NCBI GenBank assembly: GCA_037447335.1
Contig: JBBIGV010000012.1
Span: 1 to 64,000, forward strand
From: JBBIGV01 sp037447335
Lineage (GTDB): Bacteria > Bacteroidota > Ignavibacteria > Ignavibacteriales > Ignavibacteriaceae
Length of the DNA stretch: 64,000 nucleotides
Direction: 5' to 3'
Shown: in pieces, positions 1 to 9,333 of the stretch
Numbering within the stretch: the first letter of the stretch is position 1
Layout: every line of letters starts with the position of its first letter
Notes under the pieces: generated by a model
What the model saw: only the letters and a program-made list of their open reading frames with translations
Told to the model about the DNA's origin: nothing
Database searches by the model: none
Position numbers and translations under genes: made by a program

Positions 1-622
1 ACAAATTTAGTTCTTCTCTCAACAAGGCTGCTTTATCTTCATTAAGGTCTACCTGAGCCTGAAGCAGTTCGAACCTTGATCCGGATCCCACCTCAAGCTT
101 AGATTGAGCAATATCAACGCGCTCTTCAGATAATTGTATGTTCTTTCTGATAACCTCGAGCACTCGTTCCTGCCTGACAACATCAAAGTAAGTTGAGGAT
201 ATATCATTTATGTTTTTTTCAATAACAAGTTTAAAATTATCTTCGCCTGATTTTCTTAATTCTTTCAACCTGTCGAGAGAGGCAAACATTTTTAATCCGT
301 CAAAGATTGTCCAGCGGAGCATAATTCCGGCGTTCATATTTGATGATTTGGCGCCATCCCTCTCAACTGTTCTTCCGTCGAAAAATTCCTGTCTTGTGTT
401 AGTAATACTTTGCGTGTATGAAGCATCGGCATCAAGGTTTGGAAGGAAACCAGCATTTCCAATGGTAAGGTTATTGTCTGCAATTTCAAGCTGGTTTGCT
501 GCAATGTTAATTGAGAAATTGTTTTTCAAAGCTGTTTCAATTGCATCCCGGAGTGATAATTTTTCCTGTGAGAATGAACTGATAAATGGAATAAAAAAGA
601 TTACAATGATTCTGAATTTCAT
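1..622 (-). CDS. TolC-family outer membrane efflux protein (N-terminal part, cut by window edge)
   Basis: The minus strand reads MKFRIIVIFFIPFISSFSQ, a signal peptide, followed by LSLRDAIETALKNNFSINIA, the usual opening of the outer-membrane efflux (OEP/TolC) family. The roughly 207 visible residues go on as long amphipathic helices. TolC trimers form the channel that carries substrate out of the cell for RND or ABC pumps. The ATG at 622 lies 64 nt after the RND pump gene and in the same direction, so adaptor, pump and channel form one operon. The C-terminal half is outside the window. The family call is firm; the substrate is unknown. Confidence 0.9.
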   Translation of the reverse strand, partial: MKFRIIVIFFIPFISSFSQEKLSLRDAIETALKNNFSINIAANQLEIADNNLTIGNAGFLPNLDADASYTQSITNTRQEFFDGRTVERDGAKSSNMNAGIMLRWTIFDGLKMFASLDRLKELRKSGEDNFKLVIEKNINDISSTYFDVVRQERVLEVIRKNIQLSEERVDIAQSKLEVGSGSRFELLQAQVDLNEDKAALLREELNL

Positions 623-686
623 AAACAAAGAAAATTGTTTTTTATAATCAGACCCGGTTAAAAAGTATCATCAAAAAAAATCAATC

Positions 687-3600
687 CTATACTGCCAGTA
701 CTTTTTCTTCTTCAGATAAAACAACATCGCCTTCGGTTACATTTGAAACTGATGCGGTTTTTCTGGAGAAGTATGAATACATAGCCGGCACAATGAACAA
801 TGTAAGAAAAGTAGAAAATATCAGTCCGCCGATAACTGCAATACCCATAGAAACACGGCTTTCAGACCCGGCGCCTAATGCCAGTGCAATTGGAAGAATG
901 CCAAGAACTGTTGATAAGCTCGTCATTAAAATCGGGCGGAACCTTGCAACTGCCGCACTTTTAATTGCTTCCATTTTATCGAGACCGGCAGCTTTCCTCT
1001 GATTTGCAAACTCAACAATCAGTATTCCGTTCTTTGTTACCAGACCAATCAGCATGATAATTCCAATCTGGCTAAAGATGTTCAGTGTCTGATTAAAGTA
1101 CCATAATGAAAGCAGCGCGCCCGCCATAGCCAGCGGCACAGTAAAAAGAATGATGAATGGGTCTCTGAAGCTTTCGAACTGAGCTGCCAGCACAAGGTAA
1201 ATCAGAACAATTGCAAGGATGAATGCAAATAATAAGCTGGAAGAACTCTCTGCAAAATCTTTCGACGGACCATCCAGTGAAGTTGAGAAGGTTTCATCTA
1301 ACACTTTATCGGCTATATCACCCATCGCTTTGATACCGTCTCCGAGTGTTTTGCCGGGTGCAAGCCCTGCAGAAACGGTGGCAGAAACGTATCTGTCAAA
1401 TCTGAATAGCTGCGGGGGCGTACTCTCTTCAGTAAGAGTAATAACGTTGTCTAACTGTATAAGTTCGCCGCGGGTATTTTTAGTATAGAGTGACTTAAGA
1501 TCAAGAGGTTTATCCCGGCTTTCTCTCTGAAGCTGACCTATTACCTGGTACTGTTTTCCATCTTTAACAAAAAAACCGAACCTTTGTCCGCTGAATGCAG
1601 CCTGAATAGTTTGTGCAATATCAATAGTTGAAACACCAAGAGTTCTTGCTCTCTGCCTGTCAATAGTAAGCTTCAATTCGGGTTTATTGAATTTTAAGTT
1701 AGCATCTACTACCTGAAAAGTCGGATCGGAAGCAGCTTCTGCAAGAAATTCAGGAAGCACTTCGCGAAGTCTTTCAAAGTTGGGCGCTTGTATTACAAAT
1801 TGAACCGGCAGCCCGCCGCGCCTTCCGCCGCCAATGGTTTGCTGCTGCGAAATGAAAGTACGTGCACCTGAAAGAGGGGCGATATCGCGGGAAAGTTTGT
1901 CAGCAATTTGCTGCTGTGTTCGCGTTCGTTCGTTTGGATACTTTAATATGAGGTTAACAAAACCGGAATTGACAGAACTTGCAGCGCCAAATCCGGGCGA
2001 GGTAACAGAAATAACAGCGTCTTTTTCATCGAGCGAATCAGCAATTAGCTGCACAAGCTGATCCATAAATCTTTCCATATAATTGAATGTAGCTCCTTCT
2101 GGCGCGGTTACGCTTACAAACAACCTGCTTCTGTCTTCAAGAGGCGCCAGTTCTGTTGGCGTTACACTGAAGAAAAGATATATCATTCCCACAGCCGCAC
2201 CAGTAACAACAAATGCAAGCCATCTTTTAGCCATGAAAAAGTTAAGATGGTCTCTGTAAGTACTGTTGATCTTTTGGAAAAATGGTTCGGTTTTTTCATA
2301 AAACCAATTATGGGTTTCTCTTCGTTTAAGAATTCTTGAACTCAGCATTGGTGTAAGGGTAAGAGCAACAAAAGAAGATATGATAACAGAACCGGCAATT
2401 ACAATTCCGAATTCTCTGAATAGTCTTCCTGTAAGCCCCGAAAGAAAAATTACAGGCAGAAACACGGAAGCAAGGGCAATAGTGGTTGAAATAACGGCAA
2501 AGAATATTTCGGCTGCACCACGGCGGGCAGCTTCGTGGGGATTCATTTTGCTTTCTATCTTTTTATAAATGTTTTCGAGAACCACGATAGCATCGTCAAC
2601 AACCAGTCCGATAGCAAGCACAATCCCGAGCAAAGTTAAAACGTTAATAGAAAAGTTGACAATGTACATTACAAAGAATGCACCGATAAGCGAAATAGGG
2701 ATTGCGATTACAGGAATTACAGTTGTCCGCCAGTCGCGGAGAAAAAGAAAAATTATTAAAACGACTAATCCAAAAGCGATAAAAATGGTTTGCTGCACTT
2801 CAGAGATAGATGACTTAATGAATTGTGTTATATCGAAACCAATGCCGATGTTTATATCCGGTGGCAGGTTCAGTTTTATTTGTTCAATTCTTTTATAGAA
2901 CTCATCAGTAATAGCGATATTATTTGCGCCGGGCTGAGCAATAAGAACAACCCCAACCATCGGGATTCCATCGCGCTTCAATACTGTTCTTTCATTCTCT
3001 GCACCAAGCTGTGCATAACCCACATCCTTCAATCTTATAACATTACCGGCTTCTTCCTTAATGATGAGGTTATTGAATTCTTCTTCCGTCTGTAAACGTC
3101 CATTAGTTCTTATTGATAACTCCGTATTGTTTCCTTCAATAAGTCCGGAAGGAAGTTCCACATTTTCTCTGTTTAAAGCTGATCTCACATCAAGAGGAGT
3201 TAAGCTGTAAGCAGCAAGTTTTTGCGGATCAAGAAGCAGCCTCATTGCATATTTTTTTTCGCCCCAAATTCGTACTTCACTTACGCCGGGTATTGTCTGA
3301 AGCCGTTCTTTAAAAAGATTATTAGCAATCTCTGAAAGCTCCAATAGGTTTCTTGTATCACTTTGAACATTAAGGAATACGATAGGCGAAGCATCGGCAT
3401 CAGCTTTTGCAACTATCGGATTTTCAACATCGGGCGGCAGACTCCTGATCGCTCTTGAAACACGATCGCGAACGTCATTTGCAGCGGCTTCCATATCAAT
3501 ATCAAGATCAAACTCGACGGTTATTGTGCTGCGTCCGTCTCTGCTTACCGATGTGAGTGAACGTATTCCTGCAATTCCGTTAATTGATTCTTCGAGCGGT

Positions 3601-3794
3601 TCGGTGATTTGTGATTCTATTACATCAGCGTTTGCGCCAATATAGTTTGTGCTTACGGTAATAATGGGCGGGTCAACCGCAGGATATTCACGAACTCCTA
3701 GATAGGTATAGCCGATAATTCCAAACAATACAATAACTATCGCCATAACGATAGCCAGAACGGGTCTTCTTATACTTAATGATGATAAACTCAT
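687..3794 (-). CDS. RND efflux pump, AcrB/HAE1-like inner membrane transporter
   Basis: 1035 residues, full length for a hydrophobe/amphiphile efflux RND transporter. A first membrane helix covers about 13-33, a large periplasmic domain follows, and a second set of helices starts near 335. The proton-relay aspartates are visible as Asp400-Asp401 (GLVVDDAIVVLE). The second half carries the matching lysine segment (GLVTKNGILIVEF). The pump exports drugs, dyes, bile-like compounds or lipids using the proton gradient, with the adaptor and TolC neighbours. Its start overlaps the adaptor stop by 4 nt (ATGA), which suggests translational coupling. Substrate range cannot be read from sequence. Confidence 0.95.
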   Translation of the reverse strand: MSLSSLSIRRPVLAIVMAIVIVLFGIIGYTYLGVREYPAVDPPIITVSTNYIGANADVIESQITEPLEESINGIAGIRSLTSVSRDGRSTITVEFDLDIDMEAAANDVRDRVSRAIRSLPPDVENPIVAKADADASPIVFLNVQSDTRNLLELSEIANNLFKERLQTIPGVSEVRIWGEKKYAMRLLLDPQKLAAYSLTPLDVRSALNRENVELPSGLIEGNNTELSIRTNGRLQTEEEFNNLIIKEEAGNVIRLKDVGYAQLGAENERTVLKRDGIPMVGVVLIAQPGANNIAITDEFYKRIEQIKLNLPPDINIGIGFDITQFIKSSISEVQQTIFIAFGLVVLIIFLFLRDWRTTVIPVIAIPISLIGAFFVMYIVNFSINVLTLLGIVLAIGLVVDDAIVVLENIYKKIESKMNPHEAARRGAAEIFFAVISTTIALASVFLPVIFLSGLTGRLFREFGIVIAGSVIISSFVALTLTPMLSSRILKRRETHNWFYEKTEPFFQKINSTYRDHLNFFMAKRWLAFVVTGAAVGMIYLFFSVTPTELAPLEDRSRLFVSVTAPEGATFNYMERFMDQLVQLIADSLDEKDAVISVTSPGFGAASSVNSGFVNLILKYPNERTRTQQQIADKLSRDIAPLSGARTFISQQQTIGGGRRGGLPVQFVIQAPNFERLREVLPEFLAEAASDPTFQVVDANLKFNKPELKLTIDRQRARTLGVSTIDIAQTIQAAFSGQRFGFFVKDGKQYQVIGQLQRESRDKPLDLKSLYTKNTRGELIQLDNVITLTEESTPPQLFRFDRYVSATVSAGLAPGKTLGDGIKAMGDIADKVLDETFSTSLDGPSKDFAESSSSLLFAFILAIVLIYLVLAAQFESFRDPFIILFTVPLAMAGALLSLWYFNQTLNIFSQIGIIMLIGLVTKNGILIVEFANQRKAAGLDKMEAIKSAAVARFRPILMTSLSTVLGILPIALALGAGSESRVSMGIAVIGGLIFSTFLTLFIVPAMYSYFSRKTASVSNVTEGDVVLSEEEKVLAV

Positions 3795-4858
3795 TTGAAC
3801 TCTGCGATAATTATTTTAGAACCCTGGCGAATTTGCAGTAAACCTGAGGTAATAACGGTATCGCCGGCGCTTACACCGGAGGTTAATTGAACGTGCACAT
3901 CTGTTCGGATACCGGTTTCCACTTCTACAGGCACAGCAATTCCATCTCTGAATAGAAACACTTTTTGTCCTTTAAGTTCAGGAATAATCGCTTGAGTCGG
4001 AACTAATAATGCTTCTTTTATTTCATCGAGTACAAGCTCAACGTTTGCAAATGAACCGGGAATTAAATCCCCATCGTTATTAGGACAGATCGCCCTGATG
4101 CTTAATGTTCTTGTAACGGGGTCAATCTTAGATTCAATAGCATAAACTTTACCTGTGAAAACTCTCTCTGAGCCAACTACACGAAATTGAACGGGGTCAC
4201 CTGTCTTGACACTTCCTGAATATCTTTCGGGAATTGAGAAATCAATTTTAACGGGGTTTGTATCCTGTAAACCGGCAATCACTGTATTATTGTTAACAAA
4301 GCTTCCTTCGCTAACATATCTTAAGCCGATCGTTCCGTCAAACGGAGCTATAATTTCAGTCTTTTCAATCTGTGCTTTGATAATTTCTACATCAGCTTTA
4401 CTTACATTCAGTTCGTTCAGTGCAGCATCATAATCTTCCTGGCTTATTGCTTCGCGCTGCAGCAGAACACGCTGGCGGTATTCGCGGTCTTGAAGCAGTT
4501 TTAATCTGGATTCAGCGCGGGTTAACTGTGCCTGAAGCTCCGCATCATTGATCTTAACGAGTAAATCTCCTTTTTTTACTCTCGTTCCTTCCCGAAAATA
4601 TATACCCGTTATTTTGCCGGCGACTTCACTTCTAAGCTGCACTTCTTCATTAGCAAAGATAGTTCCGCTGGAGATAACTCTGTTGGCAAGATTTTCCGGT
4701 TTGAGTATATAGGCGGATACCTGAACCGGTGCGCCGCGCATTACTGCAGGAGGAGGATTATTTGACCCGTCATCTGATTGCAGCTTTGGAAGTGCAATCA
4801 GGAATAGAACGATTATTCCTATTGAAGCATATAAAATTATCTTTAATTTTTTATTCAT
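3791..4858 (-). CDS. RND efflux periplasmic adaptor (membrane fusion protein)
   Basis: 355 residues with an N-terminal membrane anchor (about 7-25). A split biotinyl-lipoyl-like region follows (VQLRSEVAGKITGIYFREGT and later IIAPFDGTIGLRYVSEG), with a helical hairpin between the halves (LQAQLTRAESRLKLLQDREY) and then a beta-barrel and membrane-proximal domain. This is the HlyD/AcrA adaptor layout. It bridges the RND pump to TolC. It is the first gene of the three-gene operon; 160 nt separate it from rpmE2 upstream, and the rpmE2 terminator lies in that gap. Confidence 0.93.
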   Translation of the reverse strand: MNKKLKIILYASIGIIVLFLIALPKLQSDDGSNNPPPAVMRGAPVQVSAYILKPENLANRVISSGTIFANEEVQLRSEVAGKITGIYFREGTRVKKGDLLVKINDAELQAQLTRAESRLKLLQDREYRQRVLLQREAISQEDYDAALNELNVSKADVEIIKAQIEKTEIIAPFDGTIGLRYVSEGSFVNNNTVIAGLQDTNPVKIDFSIPERYSGSVKTGDPVQFRVVGSERVFTGKVYAIESKIDPVTRTLSIRAICPNNDGDLIPGSFANVELVLDEIKEALLVPTQAIIPELKGQKVFLFRDGIAVPVEVETGIRTDVHVQLTSGVSAGDTVITSGLLQIRQGSKIIIAEFK

Positions 4859-4961
4859 TAAACAATAACTTGAAAAGTATTCGGTTTAGCAGATAGTGTT
4901 AATTTCTTTGACAATCTTTTCTGGTGAAAAAGTTTAACAAAGATACGGATTTTATTAAACG

Positions 4962-4984
4962 AAAAAAGCCAGTATCACTGGCTT
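4962..4984 (-). terminator. Intrinsic terminator after rpmE2
   Basis: Arms AAGCCAGT and ACTGGCTT pair perfectly around a 3-nt loop. On the minus strand they are followed by a run of T. The hairpin sits 39 nt after the rpmE2 stop and 104 nt before the efflux adaptor start, so it separates the two units. Confidence 0.8.
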
Positions 4985-5022
4985 CAGTTTTCGTTCAAAA
5001 CAAAAATTAATTAAGAATAGTT

Positions 5023-5271
5023 CTAACTTTTCTTTGAGTATTTTCGCTTGAATTTTTCAACCCTTCCGGTTGTATCAAGTAATTTCTGTTTTCCGGTAAA
5101 GAAAGGATGCGATGCACTTGAAATTTCAAGTTTTACCAGCGGGTAAGTATTCCCATCTTCCCATTTAATAGTTTCGGTGCTCTTGATGGTTGATCTTGTC
5201 AGTATTGCAAAATCAGCCGAAGCATCCTGAAAAACAACCGGTCTGTATTCCGGGTGAATCCCTTTTTTCAT
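5023..5271 (-). CDS. rpmE2: 50S ribosomal protein L31, type B
   Basis: 82 residues beginning MKKGIHPEYRPVVFQD. The CxxC zinc pair of type A L31 is absent; type B proteins dispense with zinc and are usual in Bacteroidota. L31 sits at the intersubunit bridge of the ribosome. The open frame extends upstream to 5340, but the ATG at 5271 matches the family start and has AGGATCT in front of it. A clear hairpin terminator follows the gene at 4962-4984, so it is probably the last gene or a monocistronic unit. Confidence 0.95.
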   Translation of the reverse strand: MKKGIHPEYRPVVFQDASADFAILTRSTIKSTETIKWEDGNTYPLVKLEISSASHPFFTGKQKLLDTTGRVEKFKRKYSKKS

Positions 5272-5359
5272 TATAGATCCTGTTTGTTTACTTTTTAAAA
5301 ACGTGGCTGTAAATATAGAAAGGGACGGTTTTATTTCCAATTATTGATCAATATTCTGT

Positions 5360-5935
5360 TTATCTGGTGTTTCCTTCCATAACCGTCCGCATTCTTTCCC
5401 TCAATGTATTTAATTCGCGTTTTTCGGCTTCATTAAGGCTGACGCGCTTAAAATCAAGACCTGCCTTAGAAATGGTATATCCGGATTCCATAGCAGCACG
5501 GGAGCTTGCGAGCCCGGGATGGGATTCGGATCGGGGCTGCATCACCTCACTATCGCCAAAGGTTCTGGGTCTTGGTGAGCTGGTTTGCTGTGATCTATCC
5601 TCTGAAGCTTGGGGAAGCTGGAAAACATCCATATTGCTGCTGGAAATGATATCTTCTCTGATTGGGGGTTCAAGCATAAACGGATTTTCAGCTTCATCGG
5701 CACCGAGGTTTAATACAAATAAAATGATGACTGCACTAACAGCCAAAGCCGTTGCCGGGATCAGCCTCGATGGGGAAAAGAATTTCTTAAATGAGCTTTC
5801 TTCTGCCCGGTGTTGTTCTGAGTTAATCCGCCTCATAAGACCTGCTTCAAAATTTTCGGGTGCGTTTACGGCAGGAAGTGATTTTAGTGCAGAAATTACA
5901 TCCGCAAATTTAATTTCATCATGTGAATTAGTCAT
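5360..5935 (-). CDS. Putative membrane-bound anti-sigma factor
   Basis: 191 residues. A cytoplasmic N-terminal part of about 55 residues is followed by one membrane helix (LIPATALAVSAVIILFVLNL) and a polar periplasmic part rich in Ser, Pro and Glu. It starts 9 nt after the ECF sigma factor stop and is surely co-transcribed with it, which is the main reason for calling it the partner anti-sigma factor. The zinc motif of ZAS anti-sigma factors (HxxxCxxC) is absent, and I see no named domain. Its C-terminus (SLNEAEKRELNTLRERMR) is helical. Role by context only. Confidence 0.6.
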   Translation of the reverse strand: MTNSHDEIKFADVISALKSLPAVNAPENFEAGLMRRINSEQHRAEESSFKKFFSPSRLIPATALAVSAVIILFVLNLGADEAENPFMLEPPIREDIISSSNMDVFQLPQASEDRSQQTSSPRPRTFGDSEVMQPRSESHPGLASSRAAMESGYTISKAGLDFKRVSLNEAEKRELNTLRERMRTVMEGNTR

Positions 5936-5944
5936 TTAGTAACC

Positions 5945-6532
5945 TTATTCTCTATAAATATCCTTTAGAAGTTTTTGTAATTGTGCTCTTCCTCTGTTTA
6001 TACGGGATTTAACAGTTCCAACATTAAGCTTTTTTATCTCCGCAATTTCTTCATAAGTAAGACCTTGAATATCCCTTAAAATAACCACATCTCTGTATGC
6101 GTCGGATACTTTCAGCAAAGCATCCTGAATAATTTTTTCCTTTATGCCGCTGTCGGTAATTACATCAGGGCGATAGCTGTTATCGGGTATATCGAAGGTT
6201 TCTTGCTCTTCTCCATAAGAATTTATTGAAAACAGATTCCGTCTCTTCCTGCGCTGGTATTCTGTTCTGGCAAGATTTCCTGCAATGGTGTAAATCCAAG
6301 TAGAAAATTTTGCAATTGAAGAGTAAGAATCTTTGTAACGATAAACTTTTATCATAGTTTCCTGGACAACATCTGCACAAGCCTCGTAGTTGCCAAGGAA
6401 CCTATATACAAAATTCATCAGAGGGTTTTTGTACCTCTGGACCAGAATTTCAAATGCTCGTATTGTGTCGTTTTGTTGAAATTCGAGTATAAGTTCTTCA
6501 TCACTTAACTCGTTTAGATTTTTGTCCGTCAA
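5945..6532 (-). CDS. ECF-family RNA polymerase sigma factor
   Basis: 195 residues with sigma region 2 (RYKNPLMNFVYRFLGNYEAC, then VQETMIKVYRYKDSY, FSTWIYTIAGNLARTEYQRR) and region 4 (DVVILRDIQGLTYEEIAEI, LNVGTVKSRINRGRAQLQKL), and nothing between them but a linker. This is the two-domain ECF plan, closest in look to the SigW/RpoE group. It directs RNA polymerase to a regulon released by an envelope or stress signal, probably through the membrane protein encoded next. It is the first gene of the pair, with a 114-nt gap to holA upstream. Confidence 0.92.
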   Translation of the reverse strand: MTDKNLNELSDEELILEFQQNDTIRAFEILVQRYKNPLMNFVYRFLGNYEACADVVQETMIKVYRYKDSYSSIAKFSTWIYTIAGNLARTEYQRRKRRNLFSINSYGEEQETFDIPDNSYRPDVITDSGIKEKIIQDALLKVSDAYRDVVILRDIQGLTYEEIAEIKKLNVGTVKSRINRGRAQLQKLLKDIYRE

Positions 6533-6646
6533 CTTGGCTTATACTTCCGGGTAGTTTATTTGTTTCCGTAATTGGTTAACAAATTACTTAAAAAACCTGA
6601 AATTCAGAACAAAATTCATTTGCTTATACAACCGGGATGATCGGCT

Positions 6647-7696
6647 TTACTTATGCATTATATTTTTCTGTACTAGCTGTTGAGGTCTGAGAATTTCACC
6701 TATTAATAATGTGAAAACCGATTTAATATCTGCCGAGCTCGTTTTAATTGCAACATCTGCTGCCAGGAGAGCTTTTAGTGAATGATATACCTCAACCTGT
6801 GAAAAACTTTTTTTAGCTTCGAGATGCCCTTTGAAATAAAAAGGATGCATATTAAAAATGTTTGAAATTTCTTGTTCGCTTTTGTCAGCTTTTTCCAATT
6901 CGGCTATCCTGGCAATGGTGGTAAAATATTTTGTAAGTATTGCAAGAATCATTAATGGTTCTTCTCCTTGTTCAAGCATTCCATAAGCAACTTTAAGGGC
7001 TGATTTTTTATCTTTTCTGCCAATAGAGTTTTGAAGGTCAAATATTGTATACTTTTTTAATTTAACTGAGAGCGCTTTTATGGATTCGAAAGCGATCTCG
7101 TCTTTTTCGCCGGAATAAATGATTAACTTATCTAACTGATCTTCAATAAATGCACGGTTTTCTCCCACAATATCTACCATTATTTGAGCATTCGCTTTGG
7201 AGATGATCTTCCCTTGAGCGGCAGCGCGGTTTACTATCCAGTCAATCAGGTAATGACCCCTCAACTCTTTGGCTTCGAAAAGAAAACCTTTTGCGTTCAA
7301 TGAGGCATATGGCTCGGATGCGGGATTTGCAATTTTACTGTTGAATAATATTACGAGTATCGTGAATTCTGACGGTGAAGCAATGTAAGATTTCAGTGCT
7401 GATTTATCTTTGACCTTATCAAAATCCCGGTACAAAATCAGTTTTTTCCCTTCTCCAAACGGAAATGCTGAGGCAAAATCAATTACACTGTTGAGTGAGT
7501 GAGTATCTCCATGAAAAGTTTCCCTGTCAAATTCTGAAGAAATGAGTGAGCCCGCCTTGCTTTCAATAGCAGCAACAGCTTCATCAATACTGAAAGAATC
7601 TTCGCCGCAGATAAGATACACGGGTAAAATTTTATTTTGTTTTAATCCTTTAATGATTTCACTTACCGGCGGCAGAGATTTTTTAGTCTTCCCCAT
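6647..7696 (-). CDS. holA: DNA polymerase III subunit delta
   Basis: 349 residues, the usual length. N-terminal ATPase-like fold (LPVYLICGEDSFSIDEAV, the family hallmark), a middle segment (SEFTILVILFNSKI) and a helical C-terminal collar domain. HolA is the clamp-loader subunit that opens the sliding clamp at replication forks. The ATG at 7696 lies inside the last codons of the upstream 40-residue transporter subunit gene (14-nt overlap), so its translation may depend on that gene. Identification is from overall family look. Confidence 0.88.
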   Translation of the reverse strand: MGKTKKSLPPVSEIIKGLKQNKILPVYLICGEDSFSIDEAVAAIESKAGSLISSEFDRETFHGDTHSLNSVIDFASAFPFGEGKKLILYRDFDKVKDKSALKSYIASPSEFTILVILFNSKIANPASEPYASLNAKGFLFEAKELRGHYLIDWIVNRAAAQGKIISKANAQIMVDIVGENRAFIEDQLDKLIIYSGEKDEIAFESIKALSVKLKKYTIFDLQNSIGRKDKKSALKVAYGMLEQGEEPLMILAILTKYFTTIARIAELEKADKSEQEISNIFNMHPFYFKGHLEAKKSFSQVEVYHSLKALLAADVAIKTSSADIKSVFTLLIGEILRPQQLVQKNIMHK

Positions 7697-7805
7697 TTTT
7701 TGCCTTTAGTTTTTCGTATTTAACAGCCCTCGACAGAAAAAATCCCAATCCGCCAACAACCACGCCAATAACAAAAATCATTGTCAGAATTGTTGATAGT
7801 TCCAT
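7683..7805 (-). CDS. MetS-like small subunit of the NSS symporter (40 aa)
   Basis: A 40-residue frame starting MELSTILTMIFVIGVVVGGL, with one membrane helix and a charged tail (YEKLKAKNGED). It starts 6 nt after the NSS symporter stop. In Corynebacterium glutamicum MetP, an NSS transporter for methionine and alanine, needs the small membrane protein MetS, and such genes usually sit directly behind their transporter. Size, topology and position fit that family. It overlaps the start of holA by 14 nt. The subunit role is by analogy. Confidence 0.78.
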   Translation of the reverse strand: MELSTILTMIFVIGVVVGGLGFFLSRAVKYEKLKAKNGED

Positions 7806-7811
7806 ACTGAT

Positions 7812-9287
7812 TTAACCACTCTGATTTTCATTAAGAGTATTATTTACAATTAATTTGTTAAATGCCATGAAGAAGCCGATAACCACAGCCCATTGAAATA
7901 TTACAGTGCCGGCATTTTCCATCAGGAAAGGATTCCACCATTCCGGTTCCCATGAAACGGATGAAATAAGCCACCAGGAAATTAAAATAACTACCTGCAG
8001 TGGAACAAGAATTCCTATCACATAATTATACCATTTACCGATCTGAACATCACTGCCGTATCCATTTATAACTTCTCTTCTGAATTTATCAACGCCATAA
8101 CGGATAATTGCAAAAGATATAAATGCACCGCTTAATATTAAACCAACACCCCACACCCAATCCTGATTCACAAGGATGTTCATATTAACTGCTGAAGGAA
8201 TACCAAGCAGGATTGCGGCAGATGCTACTAAAATAACCGCCCTTCTTCTCTTTACTCCAAAATCAATAATGGTTCTTGTAGCGAGTTCAACCATAGAAAT
8301 TAATGAAGTAACAGCAGCAAAGAACAGCGCAATGAAAAACAAGGAAGCAAAGATGATATTGAGTGTACTGCTCGGCGTAATTTTTTCGAAAAGCATAGGC
8401 AGGTAAATAAATGTAAGCCCCGTATTAGCCGGACCAGACTTTGCAACCTGTTCCATTGCATCAACCGAACTGAGTGCAAATACCGTTGAGAATATAGTAA
8501 CTCCCGCAATTATAGAAACAGTGTTGTTTCCGAAACCAATCAGTGCGGCATTAAGTGAGATATCTTCACGCCTGCGCATATAAATTGCATAAGCCATTAT
8601 TAAGCCCCATCCGGCGCCTGTATCCCACGCGTTTTGAGTCAGTGCATTAAGCCAGACTTTGTGATCGAGAATTATATTTATATCCGGTGTAAAAAAATAT
8701 TTAATTCCTTCAACAGCGTTCGGAAGAGTAACCGCTCTTACAAGAAGAATAATAAGTATAATCAATAAAGATGGGACAAGCAGCCTGGTAACTTTTTCAA
8801 CTCCTTTTGTGATGCCGCGTAAAACAACAAATGCTACAAGTAAGATTGAAATAGTATGAAACATCAGCGGCTGGTAACCGGCTGAAAAGGTTTCCCAGTA
8901 AATAAGATGGTCAGCAATATCAAACAAGCTGCCGGATGCCGCAGATAAAAAATACCGCAAACACCATCCGGTAACCACAGAATAGTAGAACATGATTGCA
9001 GCAGCTACAAATGCGATAAATGCACCCATCCATCCAAACTGACGCCCGGCTGTTTTTGCAATTGCACCAACCGGTCCGTACCGTGCAGACTTGCCAATTG
9101 CAAACTCGGCAATTATAAGTGGGAGTGACCATATAAGAAGAAAAACCACCCATGGAATTAAGAATGATCCGCCGCCATTCTGAGCAACTATGCGTGAGAA
9201 TCGCCAGATATTGCCCGTTCCGATTGCAATACCAATTGTAGCAATTATCAGCGCCCAGCGCGATGTGAAGAATTCCTGTTGTTTCAT
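7812..9287 (-). CDS. Sodium-dependent NSS-family transporter (amino acid symporter)
   Basis: 491 residues, all membrane helices. The N-terminus shows the NSS/SNF signature (TSRWALIIATIGIAIGTGNIW, then RFSRIVAQNGGGSFLIPW), whose unwound first helix holds sodium and substrate in LeuT. Eleven to twelve helices are expected. These carriers import amino acids with sodium. The next gene encodes a MetS-like small subunit, so a methionine/alanine-type importer is plausible, but the substrate is inferred only. The cyclophilin gene ends upstream with a 46-nt gap, and no riboswitch fits there. Confidence 0.9.
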   Translation of the reverse strand: MKQQEFFTSRWALIIATIGIAIGTGNIWRFSRIVAQNGGGSFLIPWVVFLLIWSLPLIIAEFAIGKSARYGPVGAIAKTAGRQFGWMGAFIAFVAAAIMFYYSVVTGWCLRYFLSAASGSLFDIADHLIYWETFSAGYQPLMFHTISILLVAFVVLRGITKGVEKVTRLLVPSLLIILIILLVRAVTLPNAVEGIKYFFTPDINIILDHKVWLNALTQNAWDTGAGWGLIMAYAIYMRRREDISLNAALIGFGNNTVSIIAGVTIFSTVFALSSVDAMEQVAKSGPANTGLTFIYLPMLFEKITPSSTLNIIFASLFFIALFFAAVTSLISMVELATRTIIDFGVKRRRAVILVASAAILLGIPSAVNMNILVNQDWVWGVGLILSGAFISFAIIRYGVDKFRREVINGYGSDVQIGKWYNYVIGILVPLQVVILISWWLISSVSWEPEWWNPFLMENAGTVIFQWAVVIGFFMAFNKLIVNNTLNENQSG

Positions 9288-9333
9288 AAATAAAAAAGGG
9301 GAGCAGTTATTGCCTCCCTGTTTAATCAGTGAA

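Noticed and set aside
210..647. 145-codon plus-strand open frame
   Set aside because: It is antisense to the TolC-like gene, whose signal peptide and OEP motifs are clear; the plus-strand product has no family features.
5367..5939. 190-codon plus-strand open frame over the anti-sigma gene
   Set aside because: It mirrors the minus-strand gene that is coupled to the sigma factor and has a credible membrane helix; the plus-strand frame has none.
9288..9333. SAM or amino-acid riboswitch before the NSS symporter
   Set aside because: The gap to the cyclophilin gene is only 46 nt, too short for a known aptamer with expression platform.
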